Shown here: piece after piece, positions 1-13,500 of the stretch
How positions within the stretch are numbered: the first letter of the stretch is position 1
Layout: the number at the start of each line of letters is the position of its first letter
NCBI RefSeq assembly: GCF_901709675.1
Contig: NC_051102.1
Location: forward strand, 2,711,912 to 2,775,911
Length of the DNA stretch: 64,000 bases
From: Syngnathus acus
Taxonomy: Eukaryota > Chordata > Actinopteri > Syngnathiformes > Syngnathidae
Direction of reading: 5' to 3'
The notes under the pieces: model-generated
What the model saw: only the letters and a program-made list of their open reading frames with translations
The model's database searches: none
What the model was told of the DNA's origin: nothing
Program-made: the position numbers and the translations under genes

Positions 1-3000
1 CAATAATGTCCAGAAGTTGACCCTCCATCTGCGCTGTTGCCTGGGAAAGGAACAACAATGGAAGACTAATAAATATTGTGTTGAAAGAATCAAAAGTGGA
101 GATTGATTAAGAAGGATAGAGGACAAATAAAGATGGGTTCCAAGTTCCACAGTACCTTGGGAAATCGTTCTTTATAGACATGATTCATCATGACAATCTC
201 ATTGTCGAATGTTCCACAGGTTCGTCCAGGGCTGGATGAGAAACAGGCAAATGTTGAAAGGATAAAAACATCCGATTATTACATTTTATTTTTCAGAACG
301 AAAAAACAAAACATGGTCAGCTCATTTGAAAATGCTTCAGATAACTTTCTCATCTCCAGAAGCCACCAATGCATCCATCTGTTGTATTTGAACAGGTTCA
401 ATTACAAGAAGGAATGTTTGCAACACGCCAGACAAATCAACACACTAGTTTGAAAATAGCAACCCTCGTATATAACCCGAGCAGTCAGAAACGAGAGCAT
501 GTAACGCAAGTAACAGAACTTTTCTATTTCGGTTTAATAAGGTCGCATTGGCGATGGTTAACTGCTTGGGGACAACAAATGTTTTACAGGCACTCTGGAG
601 CTATTTATAAAGCCACCAATGACACTTGCCAGTAACCTATTTTAATTTGAAAGACGTGGAGTTAAATTGAGGTGTCTTACCAGCACCGAAATGTTGTCTC
701 ATGTTTTATCCCCCTTTACTTTTGGACTATGACTAAACATTACTGAAAGTCCATGAATTAAGTTTGACTTCTATTTATTCACTGCGATCTCTAAGTTCTG
801 GATCGGTGAAGAACCTGGTGCGACGGATTTATTAGTTTATTTAAAATATGACATTGAGTCATCTGAAGTACACACACAATAACAAATATAGACTAATGCT
901 ACCTGAGGCTGCGCGAGCGGACCCTGACAGTGGGTGAAGTGTGTGGTCCTTCCTCATCTGCCACACTTTCCGTGCTCCGGAAATGTTTAAACAGGAAGTG
1001 GAGATCATCTTGTGTCGGCTGGAGAGGCAGCTGGTGCAAAAGCTCCTGGGAGGAGGATGACTATGGAAGAAAAGAAGAGGAGGGAAGATAAGCAGGATTT
1101 GTCCTGAAGAAAATGGAAATAACTGACAGCGGCGGTCGCTGCAGAGCATTTACTTTTGCTTTATATGGAAAAGTGTATGAGGGCAAGATAATAAACAGCA
1201 AGAGCGCTTAAAACCAAACATAAATTATCATTTTGTCATCTCAGTCAGGAGTACGTTAGCTTAAGTGATTTGTCCTGCAAAAGTAGAATTCCAGGCTGTT
1301 ATTTTGGCCATGTGTGCGTTCTTTGACTCACTCCACACCAAAATGTGTGGCGTGAGCCTTGGAATTTAAGAAAACTTTCTTGGGCAGGGGTCTTAGTTGT
1401 AGAAGGCTGCAAATAGGTGATAGAAAGAGGAGGAGAAAGCCTGAGAAGGAAACGAGAGATGTTTCGGGCTGGAGCTGCATAAAGAAATGACTGAGTGGAT
1501 CCCTGAAAGGGGCTTTGTGTGGGGAGAGCTGACCTCACTGTCTCTGAGCCATGTGGCCAAGCATGCAAAATTATAGCCGTGGCACAAGACCCAACTATTG
1601 TTTTCCAGCCAACTGACGAGTTTTAAGATAAAGTATAAAGAGCGTCACCACAAAAAAAAAAAAACAGACACAAAAACGTAATGGGTGTAACTCACAAATG
1701 CTGAATAAAAGGTGACTTTTCCCAAACGGAATCAATTGAGTGAGGAAATCCTGTACCGCCCTTGCTAATTGTTTGTGCCAGAAAAAAAAAAAAAAGGAAA
1801 AAAAAACTTGTGAGGGATTAAGTTCAATTTCCATAACAATAAACACCTGGACATTACGGATCTTTTTTGTCATCAAAATTCTTGGATTAAGTCAGAAAAA
1901 CAGATCGCATTGCATTGGAAAAAGCACTCTTGGAAGCATTCAACATTACTCTTGGGTGATTCATTCCTTCCCTCTGTGCAACGTGATAAAGAGCTGTGAT
2001 TCAAGTATTTATCATCAGACACATCCTGTTATCATGACTAACTCATGCAAACAACCCCCCTCCCCTTTACTTGGCCGTGTATAATTCAACGAAAACTGTA
2101 ATATTTGGTTAGCCTGTTTGTGCTTTTAAAGGCTCTCTTGCGACTTGTCGATGGACTTTTAGGTCACACTCAACGCTGCTGACGCGCGAGCGTGAAATGA
2201 CGCTCTCGACGGTCTGCAGACGCCGGCGACGTTTGTCCTCTTGCCAAGAACACAGAGTTGCGATGAATGAACGTTTTGGTTCCAGACTGCCCGGCGGAGC
2301 AAAATACACACTGTTTGCAAGGCCAGTTTTCAAGCCAGCGAGCAGGTGAGAGTTTCACACTTTGAAAATTGATTTTGGGCAGGGGGGTGAAGTATCAGCC
2401 GTGCTAAAGAATTGGCACAAAGGTGACTGCGGGGGTCTTGGAAGCAAGATACCAAGATACATAGAGGCTTACAGATACTGACGAACTGGGTGCATTGGTG
2501 CAGTATCCCGAGGAGGGAACCGATGCCACAGACCATCTTCGGCCATCTCCTCTGCTGAAAAACAAAACAAAACAGTAAAATCCTGGAAATAAATTATAAA
2601 ACCTCTGCAATTCAGTTAAAATCATCCATCCATCCATTTTCTGAACCGCTTAGTCCCCACGGGGGTCGCGGGTGTGCTGGAGCCTATCCCAGCCGTCATC
2701 GGGCAGTAGGCGGGGGACACCCTGAACCGGTTGCCAGCCAATCACAGGGCACACAGAGACAAACAACCATTTGCACTCGCACTCACACCTAGGGACAATT
2801 TGGAGTCTTCAATCGGCCTACCAAGCATGTTTTTGGGATGTGGGAGGAAACCGGAGTGCCCGGAGAAAACCCACGCGGGCCCGGGGAGAACATGCAAACT
2901 CCACACAGGGAGGGCCGGAGGTGGAATCGAACCCGCACCCTCCTAACTGTGAGGCGGACGTGCTACCCAGTGCTCCACCGAGCCGCCCCAGTTAAAATCA

Positions 3001-5384
3001 GTTTAAAAAAAAAAAAAAAAAGAACAGCAAGACATGGAGATTTCCATTTGTGATGGTTTCTTACCTCTCAGTGCGGGCCAGATGGCTTCACGGGTGCAAA
3101 TGGAGCAGGAGATGAAGGAAGCGAGGGAGACAGTGAAAGACAAGAGTAAGAAACAAAACAAACACTGCTTCAGTCTGTCTATCACGCAGACGTATGCAGC
3201 CGAACTCCTGTTGCAATGCACCAATGACATTCACAACTTCATACACTCACGCAAGCAATCACTACAACAATGATGCCCCCCCCACATCTGTCCAGAATGG
3301 TTTGTTTCACTGATGACAATCCATGATGACAAGAATGGTCAAAGGCTTCCTGACACAAACAAGCTTTAAGGGACATGTTACTAAATATGAAATGACAACA
3401 GGAATTTTCCCGAGTGACCGTGACCTGCGGATTATTTTCTGTTTTACAAGCGGGAGAGTTGCCGTATGTCGTTTTTCTGGATTGTCACTCTATTGTGGTT
3501 ATTATGACCACGAGGTATAGCGAGGTCGCTGCCACTTTTACGGCAATACGATCTGTCCAGTTCAGTCGTGTTTGGTCATGTCGCTTGGTTTGCAGTTGTC
3601 CTGAAGCCTTGTAAATCACATGTTACTGCAGTTAGAGGTTTGAGTGACAAAATAATTGGACACTTGAGTCAATAACAAATGAACCCAGTGAACCTAGCCA
3701 AACATTGTCTTCACATTGGCAGTCTCTGAAGTCTTAACGCGGATGAGTCATGCGGCTTCGTGTGAAGTAGCACAATCCATCTTCCAGCATGTGCTGCATT
3801 ATGCTCTACTGCAGTGCAACATTAACCCAGAAATGAATTCCAGGAGACCGCCGCTGCATCTTTAAAAAAGCCAAATCGATTTAACAAGACAGTACATACA
3901 TACGTTTTTAGTAGGGATGCACCGAAAATTCGGCCACCGAAAATTTTCGGCCGAAAATGACCCAAAAGTGCATTTTCGGTTTTTGGCCGAAAGACCTAAA
4001 TCACCGAAACAACACGGCCGAAACTTGTGATGACGTGAGCAAACAGCGCAGCCAGCACGCGGGAAAACGGGATAAGAGCCAGCATGTCTGCGGTGTGGAC
4101 TGATTTCACTATCTCAGAGAATGACCCACGGATAGCGATTTGCAAAACATGCAATGCTGAAATTTCAAGAGGGGGTGCATCTGCAAAAGGTTTCTCCACG
4201 TCGGGTTTAATTCATCACCTGAAATCCAAACATCCCGATCGCCATTCTGAATATGAGAAGAAGGCGACACAGAAAAGGAAACTGACACCGAGCACGCCCA
4301 CTCCGTCTGTGGCGGACGTTTTTGAAAAGGCAAGAAAGTTCTCCAGTGATTCTGCCAAGAGAACATATTTAATTTTACAGTCTTTCAGCAGGCCAGTCAG
4401 TTATAAGCCTGTAAATTATTATTTAATGTACACATGAGTGGGGTCAAGTTAAACATTTTATTTTTATTTCATTTTATTTTTGAATTTTAATTTATATTGT
4501 GCATTGTTGTAATGTCAGTGCTAAATAAATATTTTCATACTTTTGTAACTGGTTTATTGCAATGCCTTGATTTTAGTGAGGTTAGTACACATGTAGCCAT
4601 AAATGCTGTGGTTCTAATAACTGACATAATCATTTCTTTCGGTGTTTCGGTTTTCGGTTTTCGGCCTTGGTTTCCTCATTTTTGGTTTTCGGTTTCGGCC
4701 AAGAATTTTTATTTCGGTGCATCCCTAGTTTTTAGGGACCCTTTTGGGAAACTCGAGGCAGGGTAAAGATTTTCCAAAACGCAATCTTCAGCATTTGTGC
4801 GTAAACAGGTCATGTTGGGTACATAAGAGAATGGGGCGTTGAAATGAAAATATACATGTCCACATTAATAGGAACGACCCAATTTTTCTGTGCTGCCGAC
4901 CATTACGGCTCATGCTGCTTTGGACCCCCAATGTGTTGTCAGAAGTGTTTACAGATCTGCATGACAGGCAAGATGCCTTTGGGCTTTTCACCCGGTTGGG
5001 CTGCTTGTCAGTCTATGACGGTAGCACGGAAAGGTCGGAGCATGCCATTATTACCCTGTTAAGTTTCTTTTAAAAATTACACGATAGTTCTACATTCAAA
5101 CAGTTCTACTGAATCACGTAAAATGTCAACACTTGTAAGCAGATAATAAGCAACGCCTGATATCATATTCAAGTTTCTATTTTGAGTCAACTCTTACCTG
5201 CGGGCAAACTGGAAGTTGGCAGAGTTGCTAGCGGAGACATTTCTTGGGCTTTCTGAAGGACTGCTGCCAGCTAAAGAAACACAGTTTGTTAAAAACTTAC
5301 CATTCATAAACTATTAACAATTAAGAATAGTTCATCGTGTCTGGACCCGAGGGATAAACTGACCGGCTGATTAATCTAGTCAAT

Positions 5385-5426
<42 letters not shown>

Positions 5427-8400
5427 GTCAGTGTCAGACTTGCAGTGTGGTGCAAGACACGGAACAAATTTGCAACTGTCTGCTAATCTAACTTTGCGGC
5501 GGTCGTGAACGACAAAAAAAGTCAGTTCCATCATATCGGGATCCACTAGCAGGGAATAAACAAAACAACACTAGAGGCTAGATACTGACAATCTTGTGAC
5601 ATTCCATTTTGTGGACAAAATGTTTGCATCCTTCTTGTTTTTTTTGTTTTTTTTGCATGTCTGTCACGCTTAAATGTTTCCCATCGTCAAACAAAATTAA
5701 CTATCAGCCAAAGGCAACACAAGTAAAATGCAGCTTTTCAATGGAGCTTTTTGTTATTAAAGAAGAAAACCCCTAAACAGCCCTGTGTGAAAAAATGATT
5801 GCCCCCTAAACCTATTAAGTGGTTGGGCCACCCTCAACGGCAACTTATGATCATGAAAGGCCTTTTAGGCCACGTTTCAATCCGATTTTCTCAGACAATC
5901 CTTTATGTTCTTTTGGGTAAGCAGCTGTTTTTTCCAAAGAACTTTATGCATGCCCAGTTTCTTCCTCATTGTTGAGTCAGCAAGGGAGTTCCTTTGTGAA
6001 CTTCTGTACGAGTCGTCGCTGAGCTCTTGGGGTAATTCTGTGGGCTAGCCACTCCTGGCCCATCATGCGCACAGTTCATCTAATGAGACTCCCAAATTAC
6101 AAATAGATCTCAGATGGCACACAAGTGTAAACACAAAAACCACACAAGTACCTGTAGTGAGTGGGAGAGGTGAAAGCGGTCGTGAGAGGGTGGGCGAAGG
6201 GGTCCCGACCGCCAAACTCCTCCTCTTGTTGTTACGGGCACTGTGACAATAAAAAAAAAACAATTTAAACAGCGAAAAGTCACTTACGCTATGAGCTTCC
6301 ACAAAAACAATCTATACAGCTTACAAACACATAGTGCATTCATTTTGACAAATATTCCAAACATGGTGAGCAGATGAGCTCCAAGGAACACTGATTCGAT
6401 TTGATAACACAGCTGGAAGTGTTCCCATGACTGGGTTGAAGCTACAGCACCTAATCACACAAATAAAGCCTTGTTGAACGGTTAAAGAAGGAGGCCAGAT
6501 GCACCCATTGGCCTCCATGACATAACTCCACTCTCTTCCATAGCACCATTGCAGATCCATTACCATAGCTGAGCAGAACATTTCTCCACTCCGAGATGAA
6601 TGTACTGAATGAGCTCTGGATTGTGTCGGCTGAACAGAACCACCAAGAAGTTGAATTTAATTTCTGTATATTACCATGACCAAGGAGAAGCTGACTGAAC
6701 TCTGTATACACTCTCTTATTTATATTGTATCAGTGCAACCCTGAGTTCATCTGTAATGTCTTGACTTAATCTTGTTGCTTGGATTCTTCCTGGGTGACTT
6801 CATTATTTATTGCAATTTCAGATCTATGTCCTTCTATAATATGCCTACACCCCAAAAAAAAAAAAAAAACTCACCTTATACTGGTCTGTTGCTCCCTGTG
6901 TCAAAGTGTCTATGAAGCCTTCTGAGCTTTACTTTTGAACAAAATGTCACTAAGATCAAAATCCATAATGACCATTAAAGTGTAAAGAAAGGTTAATCAC
7001 AGTATTATTAACATGTTAAATACTTAATTGAGGGTGTTATTACAGACACGCCTCTGGCATCTCAATCATCTAAATTACACAAAAAAAGGACCGTTAATGC
7101 CTATTTGATCTTAAATATTTCAGTTGCTGTACAGATGTGCCATTTCACCTTTCAAAACACTTGTCGCATTAACTCAGGGTCATCCTGAAAATATTGATAT
7201 CGCCGTTCCTCACCTTCTTGTGACCTAAAATAATTAAGTGGATGTGAAAACCGATAGAACTTGACATTTCTAGGTTGTCGATGAGGCACATTCACACACT
7301 CGGGGCCAGCGCTACAACGCTACCCACCCCCCCATTTATTGGCCCATATGAAAAAATCCTTCCACTGTGCCTGAACACACTTGTATGTGATACCACAAAC
7401 TGAGGAAAAACTAAAAATCGACAGAGACAGTCCAATAACAGAGAAGAAGAAGATTAAAAATGGACTTTGACTTAAAAACATCTGCAGCTCAACGCACAAA
7501 CATTCTCGCATGTGTTCCATTTTATTCTTCTGAGAAAAATCAAACCAGAACAAAGAGATGACAGCATCACTGTGATGGGCCGCGTCAACAGTGAGCAGAT
7601 GCTTGTCGTGGCACGGCATGTTGAATATACTGCAGCTCAATGTTCCACGTCCAATCCCTGAGCTCCATTGAAAACCACAATAATGAGTAAATAGCTTGCA
7701 ATACTGATCTATGAGATTACTTAAAAAATAAATTATATGGTAGAAAAATCCTCACTGGACCCCAAGTCATGATTTTTCAAATACAAACACTCGCAAGAAG
7801 CAGACTCGGATGACAGTTTCACCAAACTAGAAAACAAATGGAATCCATAACAACAGCTTCGTGGAACATCACTAAAGCTATCTCCAACTGCCAGTTGTGT
7901 TGACACTACACTGATCAAGTGGTTACCAGTCAGTAAACACTGAAACACTCGGCGCTATGTTGGCCCAGCGGATGACAAAGTAGCAAACTTTCCTCCCAGC
8001 AAAAGCTTCGATGTAACTCCTGTGTTTGGCGATGCAGTTAGACATTCCTTGTTTTTTGTGCTGTATTTTAAAAAGTATGGACACATTTGACGATGGCTGT
8101 AAGTAGGGATGCACCGAAAATTCGGCCACCGAAAATTTTCGGCCGAAAATGACCCAAAAGTGCATTTTCGGTTTTTGGCCGAAAGACCTAAATCACCGAA
8201 ACAACACGGCCGAAACTTGTGATGACGTGAGCAAACAGCGCAGCCAGCACGCGGGAAAACGGGATAAGAGCCAGCATGTCTGCGGTGTGGACTGATTTCA
8301 CTATCTCAGAGAATGACCCACGGATAGCGATTTGCAAAACATGCAATGCTGAAATTTCAAGAGGGGGTGCATCTGCAAAAAGTTTCTCCACGTCGGGTTT

Positions 8401-10069
8401 AATTCATCACCTGAAATCCAAACATCCCGATCGCCATTCTGAATATGAGAAGAAGGCGACACAGAAAAGGAAACTGACACCGAGCACGCCCACTCCGTCT
8501 GTGGCGGACGTTTTTGAAAAGGCAAGAAAGTTCTCCAGTGATTCTGCCAAGAGAACATATTTAATTTTAGTCTTTCAGCAGGCCAGTCAGTTATAAGCCT
8601 GTAAATTATTATTTAATGTACACATGAGTGGGGTCAAGTTAAACATTTTATTTTTATTTTATTTTTGAATTTTAATTTATATTGTGCATTGTTGTAATGT
8701 CAGTGCTAAATAAATATTTTCATACTTTTGTAACTGGTTTATTGCAATGCCTTGATTTTAGTGAGGTTAGTACACATGTAGCCATAAATGCTGTGGTTCT
8801 AATAACTGACATAATCATTTCTTTCGGTGTTTCGGTTTTCGGCCTTGGTTTCCTCATTTTTGGTTTTCGGTTTCGGCCAAGAATTTTTATTTCGGTGCAT
8901 CCCTAGTTGTAAGCATTGTAAGTGCTGTTTAAGTGCATATTTTGTGGTATATTTATGGTTACAACTATTTATATAGGCAATTAGAATCACTTTCAGGGGA
9001 GCATCAATTATTCACAGAAATTGACTATACATGGTATGTCTCAATCGACTGTATTACAGTTAACTATATACAGTAATTACATTTTATAGATCTATTTCTT
9101 TGGATATTTTTGCTTTTATGGGACTATTTATCCTTATTAACACTATGCAACATCGTTTTTTTGGGGTGCTTGAATAAGATGACATGGAGAGTTCACAATG
9201 GTGCTGAGAGGTACAAGTGACAAGCCGTACACGTTTTTCCAAATAAATGGATAAAGGGCTACATAAATAAACTTGACTTGACCATAACCGGTGCAGCAAC
9301 ACCTGTACACAGACAACAATACTCATGCTGTATTCTTCATTCTCTGCAATTAATCCTACTTGAGTTATAGGCAGGGCACACCCTACTGCCATTCATTCCA
9401 ATGCATTACGAGTGTAGCCAAGGAATGAATTAAACGTTTCTCTCACGGCACATCCATCCATCCATTTACAATGCAACACTGTATTAGTGTTTCTCACAAT
9501 TCAAATACCATTAGTTCTTGCAGGTGAGCCCAATAAAATGCCCGGTGAGAGTACAACTCACTCCTCCAGAATAATCCTTATCAGCTTTAATACAAATGCA
9601 TGTACCACCAATGTTCTACTGAGAGCCTTTATATTGGTCAAGGGAGATAAGGCTGTCATAAACTGAGAGGCTCGATACGAACGTTACAAGCTTGTTTTAT
9701 ACAGTACAGTACAGTACAGTACATGTGTGATAATTCAATCTATCTCCCAGAGCTAAGATCGTAATTATATCGGAATAACGATCGACAGATACTTTGTGGT
9801 GTTTTATGCTACATATGGGTGCAGACAATGACAGTCCACACACGCGCGCGCACACACGCGCTTCACTTTCAGAAATTCTAGAGCCACACATTGAAAGAAT
9901 AATATAGAAAATTGTCATCGAAGACCCGACGAGATGGTATACAGACGGCTAATTGCAAAGCATTTTGATCATTATTATTTTACCCTTTGGTTCTTTTCAT
10001 CATGGCCCCGGTAACAAAACTAGTTTTGTAGCTCGGTAGCACCGTCCAGTAATGGTTTTGGTCAGCCAT
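1..10069 (-). CDS. mast3: MAST-family microtubule-associated Ser/Thr kinase, N-terminal exons (partial, probably mast3)
   Basis: Seven coding exons were spliced by eye on the minus strand: 10069-9984, 6240-6152, 5270-5198, 2551-2473, 1060-903, 231-156 and 40-1 (cut by the window edge). All junctions are GT-AG and all phases agree, giving 200 codons. The start MADQNHYW with RTK near residue 26 resembles the alternative MAST N-terminus. Residues then match the MAST N-terminal region: [44 protein letters not shown] and [29 protein letters not shown] and [21 protein letters not shown] fits MAST3 better than MAST1, and gdf15 and crtc1 nearby fit MAST3 synteny. The kinase and PDZ domains would lie left of base 1. 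In the family this is a cytoplasmic AGC-type kinase linked to the cytoskeleton and PTEN. Introns 1 and 3 each carry a BED-hAT element. Very sure of the family, less of the paralogue. Confidence 0.9.
2613..3000 (-). mobile_element. tRNA-derived SINE with 12-bp target-site duplication
   Basis: The element occupies 2625-2988 and is flanked by the direct repeat CAGTTAAAATCA (2613-2624 and 2989-3000). On the minus strand it starts with a tRNA-like head containing a B-box-like GGTTCGATTCC and ends in GGATGGATGG repeats. The body is the very common fish repeat with ACATGCAAACTCCACACAG on the plus strand. It lies in MAST intron 3. Tail fragments of the same family occur at 40118-40201 and about 10940-10975. 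Confidence 0.9.
3904..4735 (+). mobile_element. Non-autonomous hAT element with BED zinc-finger ORF, copy 1
   Basis: The element is 3912-4727, bounded by TAGGGATGCACCG and CGGTGCATCCCTA, with the 8-bp target duplication GTTTTTAG at 3904-3911 and 4728-4735. Both subterminal regions are dense in the palindrome-forming motif CGGCCGAAA. Inside is an ORF at 4084-4437 (117 aa). The transposase catalytic part is absent, so the element must be mobilised in trans. It sits in MAST intron 3, antisense to the gene. Confidence 0.93.
4084..4437 (+). CDS. BED-type zinc-finger ORF of hAT element, copy 1 (truncated transposase)
   Basis: 117 aa. An ICKTCNAEI motif gives the first cysteine pair, and HHLKSKH about 27 residues later gives the histidine pair, which is the BED-finger C2H2 arrangement of hAT transposases and ZBED proteins. 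It begins MSAVWTDF and continues into a basic stretch, KKATQKRK. The DDE/RNase-H domain and hAT dimerisation region are missing. Copy 2 keeps the frame with essentially one substitution (G to S after SAK) and a different C-terminus. Whether it is expressed is unknown. Confidence 0.7.
   Translation: MSAVWTDFTISENDPRIAICKTCNAEISRGGASAKGFSTSGLIHHLKSKHPDRHSEYEKKATQKRKLTPSTPTPSVADVFEKARKFSSDSAKRTYLILQSFSRPVSYKPVNYYLMYT
5391..5423 (+). repeat. 33-nt guanine homopolymer
   Basis: An uninterrupted run of G in the intron between MAST exons 2 and 3, preceded by GACGGA. Such a run can form G-quadruplexes and is prone to length error in sequencing and assembly. Confidence 0.95.
8096..8913 (+). mobile_element. 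Non-autonomous hAT element with BED zinc-finger ORF, copy 2
   Basis: The element is 8104-8905 with the same termini as copy 1. The target duplication has one mismatch: GCTGTAAG at 8096-8103 and GTTGTAAG at 8906-8913. It differs from copy 1 by a few substitutions and small indels, including loss of CA in TTTTACAG and one fewer TTTTCGG unit. It lies in MAST intron 1 in the same orientation as copy 1. Its ORF, 8276-8596, encodes a 106-aa BED protein. Confidence 0.93.
8276..8596 (+). CDS. BED-type zinc-finger ORF of hAT element, copy 2
   Basis: 106 aa, the same BED finger as copy 1. A 2-bp indel near the 3' end changes the last residues to VFQQASQL. No catalytic domain is present. Confidence 0.65.
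   Translation: MSAVWTDFTISENDPRIAICKTCNAEISRGGASAKSFSTSGLIHHLKSKHPDRHSEYEKKATQKRKLTPSTPTPSVADVFEKARKFSSDSAKRTYLILVFQQASQL
9700..9724 (+). repeat. CAGTA-type short tandem repeat
   Basis: Four to five copies of the pentanucleotide CAGTA/ACAGT in MAST intron 1. Confidence 0.7.
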
Positions 10070-10530
10070 GGTGGTGATGATGGTGGTGGTGACCGATAAA
10101 GGTAATCCAGGGAGGGGAGCTGTCCTCTACAGCCTCATGTCAAATAGTCTCCCCCAGTGGAGGTTCACTGGAGCCGGTTAGATTAACCTGGTTAGTCGGC
10201 AACCTCCGAAGGCACCAACTCGGTCGTCCAGCTTCGGTAAAAACTGAGCCCCGATTCGCAAATCGCCAGCTCGGTAATAACGAGCCGCTTCTACGGCCAT
10301 GTCCGTCCTTCTAGGTCTCCTCTTGTCATCCGATACGCTTCAGGAAAAGTCTGTCCTCGCCAGAATGCGACATTATCGACTGATAAATGCGACAAAAAAC
10401 ACATAAAGAGTGATAGAAAAAAAACTTTCCAGTCACAGCAGCGACGCACAGCGCACGCGCAAAGATCTGCGCTGGAGGGAGGAGGAAATGGTGTTGCCTT
10501 CATGTGCCCTCGGACAAAATGAAGAAAAAA
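10070..10530 (-). promoter_or_regulatory. Putative 5' UTR and promoter region of the MAST gene
   Basis: The stretch just upstream of the MAST start codon is richer in GC and CpG than its surroundings, with runs such as GCGCACGCGC near 10450. It holds no convincing coding exon on either strand. CpG-rich DNA at the first exon of a broadly expressed gene is the usual vertebrate promoter pattern. No TATA box was identified and the transcription start cannot be placed. Confidence 0.4.
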
Positions 10531-13500
10531 ATTGGGTCACGGCGCCAATGCCTGTGGGGTGGGCCACAATTTTGCATTCTTGCTACCAAGGCGCCACATA
10601 GGGCCATACAGTTCCTAACAAGATGTATAACAAAAACAAATATAGACAAAATGCTGTACATGTTTCTGTACAAAATGTGCGCTCTTAATATATTTATATT
10701 TTTAATAATACATTTTCCAGTGCATATATAAGCGCTCTACTATCTGAAGTCAACACAATGTATATTCCTTTACCAGTGCAAAGGGATTTCTTGTTTAAAA
10801 ATGACTAGGGAGTGGCAAATAGTTGTCACTGATATATAGATATATGGGGTACAATACAATTCATACAAGACAATATGTACACAAATTTCTTTGATTGGTT
10901 TCCTCTTGTTTATGCTATTGTTGACAAGAACTGAACTTCATCCTGGACCAATCGCCAGTCAATCACAGGGCGATTGAATGTGAAGCATTACGTAATGTGT
11001 TCGACATTTCAATGACTGTTATCTGACTGTTATCTAATTTTTGACTGAGTCACAAGGTGAATAAAACCTTAATCTTTCATGTAAACAAAATGCAGATATT
11101 GCAGAACTGGTTGGAAATTGTCAAGAGACTACTGGCAGGCACTTCCTGCTTTAAAAGCTTAGGTTTTCAAATGGTCTGAAGTTAAAAAAAACCAGAACAT
11201 AAATATTCAAATTGTGCCCAACTGTCATGCTTCCGCTTTATCGCTTAAGTTAACACAAAACCAGTCTGAGCGGTGAGACCACTTTGACTGCAGACAGTCC
11301 TGATCTACAGCTTCAATTGTCAGCTACCAAGAGAATGGCTCGGTTCAATGTATATAGCCATAAAATAACCTGAGTATTGACATAAAGTGATAAACTGACA
11401 GGTGACAAGCACCAGTTGCAAAAACAATGACTTTGTATCACTTACACATTTCCTCTTCGTGGTAGACTCAGCTCTTTCTGGAATAAAGAAATGAAGAAAC
11501 ACATTACAAATATGGCAGCAGAAACATCACTTTTGTGTATTCCTTGGACAGTGACAATATTTGCATCATTTTATACATTTTATCCATACTTATTCTGATC
11601 CCAATTTGTTCAAATAATCAAATTCAGGAAGATTACAGACATTTATGAAAGCATTTCTTGCATCTAAATGTTTCACTTTTGTGTATTCCTTGGACAGTGA
11701 CAATATTTGCATCATTTTATACATTTTATCCACACTTATTCTGATTCCAATTTGTTCAAATAATCAGGAAGATTACAGACATTTATGAAAGCATTTCTTG
11801 CATCAAAATTTTCCCACTGATGTACAAAAAGTCAACACTTCAATGACATATCTGTTCTGGTGAAGCTAAAATCCTCAGAATTAATCCCAAACATTTCCAG
11901 ACCTAACTGGAGAGTCTTTTGTGAACATACTCTTAAACAATCATTACATGTTGAACAAGCTACGGCATAAGAAGTACTTGTGCTGGCTTCATCGATCGAA
12001 ATCCCCCTGATTACCCTCTCGGTGCATGTAAATGTCATTAGCTGTGGTGTGGCCTACTTTCATGTATTACTAATAGGTTATTAGTCACAGAGAATACAGT
12101 GAAAGTCTTAACTGGTCAATGCTGACCTTGTGATTGGCAGGACTGAGGTGAAACAACAAGATTTGCTGACAGCTGTTGTTTTTTTTTCTTATTCTGATGG
12201 TAATACATATGTTCGGTTCTTCTATTCTCCAGTCTCTCTTTTCTTATGTTAAAACACAGCCAAATAAAGCAAAATGTTTGATGTTGGTCTGAGAAATATT
12301 AGGACAAAAAGGTTTTTCCTGTGTCTGCATCTATCTTTACCAGTAATAATAGTGACAGGCAGAACAAAGAAATGTGTTTGTGATTCATACAACAGAATAC
12401 TAGCATGGTGTTTAACGAAACCAGTTTTTCATTCGGGAGTAAATGCAGACAAGATCAGCATTATTTCAATGAGCTGTTTTTGTGTTTTATTTTTCTTTGG
12501 GGGTGCGCACTGAGATTTTTCTCATGTTTAATATATGCTTTGGTGCAATATCCGTTGGGCATTTGTGCGGTCCTCATTTGACAGCAAAAGACAGTCAGGT
12601 TAAAATCATGACCCCACCTTGATGTCATTATGTTTTTTTATCAATAGCACCTAAAGGTGCATCAGGCATTTAAATTGAACAAAAAAATGAACCAAGGATG
12701 GTTGAATATTTTTTTTTACATGATCATATAATAATGTTCTCCCTTTTCACTCTTGGGCCACTAGTAACAATTAATAATTAGCTGTATATTTTAAAATTAG
12801 ATTGAAAAACGACTTCTTACCACCTCAACCCTCAAATTAGGATTTTATTTTAATTCTGACACTCTCAACAGAAACCAGAGGCACAAAGAATACAGTAGCG
12901 CGTGCACTTCATTATTCCCATCGTAGAAAAACAAACATGGCACTCAGGAGAAGAAGATAAAGGAGGTGTTCCTGTCTGGATCATGTGTGCTCCTCGTATC
13001 ACCAAGGCAACCATATTTAGCAAAGCTTTGTAATGAGATGCTCCAAAATAAAGACACAGCACTGTCAACCCCGCGTAGAAATGCAACACATGGTGTGTAT
13101 GATTATTTCTATAGAGGTGGAAGTAAAATGGACACCACCCCAATTCAAATCATCAAATAGCCTACTGTATCTTCTGAGCGTTCGGCTCATGCTCACGCTC
13201 TTTGTAATTTGCCTGGAAACAAGCGGCGTGTCGTGACAGCGTCTTATTATTTATTTACCTGTAGCCCGCGTCGTCTCAAGATATTCGGCTCATCCATTAT
13301 GGAATGCAAATCAAAAACATCGACAGTACAGTACAGGACAACGCGTTTGGTTGCCCAGTCAAGCCATTTTGCGATCTGCTGTACCCTGGAGAGAGTTGCT
13401 CCTCCTCGCTGCTGCGCCACCACATCACCCCCCTTCTATTCAGCCTGTTCATCTTCCTCCCCGGTTTCCCCCACAGACCCCGGAAAAGTGGTCATTTGCC

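Noticed and set aside
2731-3053. Overlapping plus-strand ORFs of about 70 aa
   Set aside because: They lie within or across the tRNA-derived SINE, a common source of spurious frames.
4497-4766. Second ORF downstream of the BED frame ([13 protein letters not shown]), repeated in the other hAT copies
   Set aside because: It falls in the AT-rich remnant of the hAT 3' region and overlaps the terminal repeat. It is preserved only because the copies are young.
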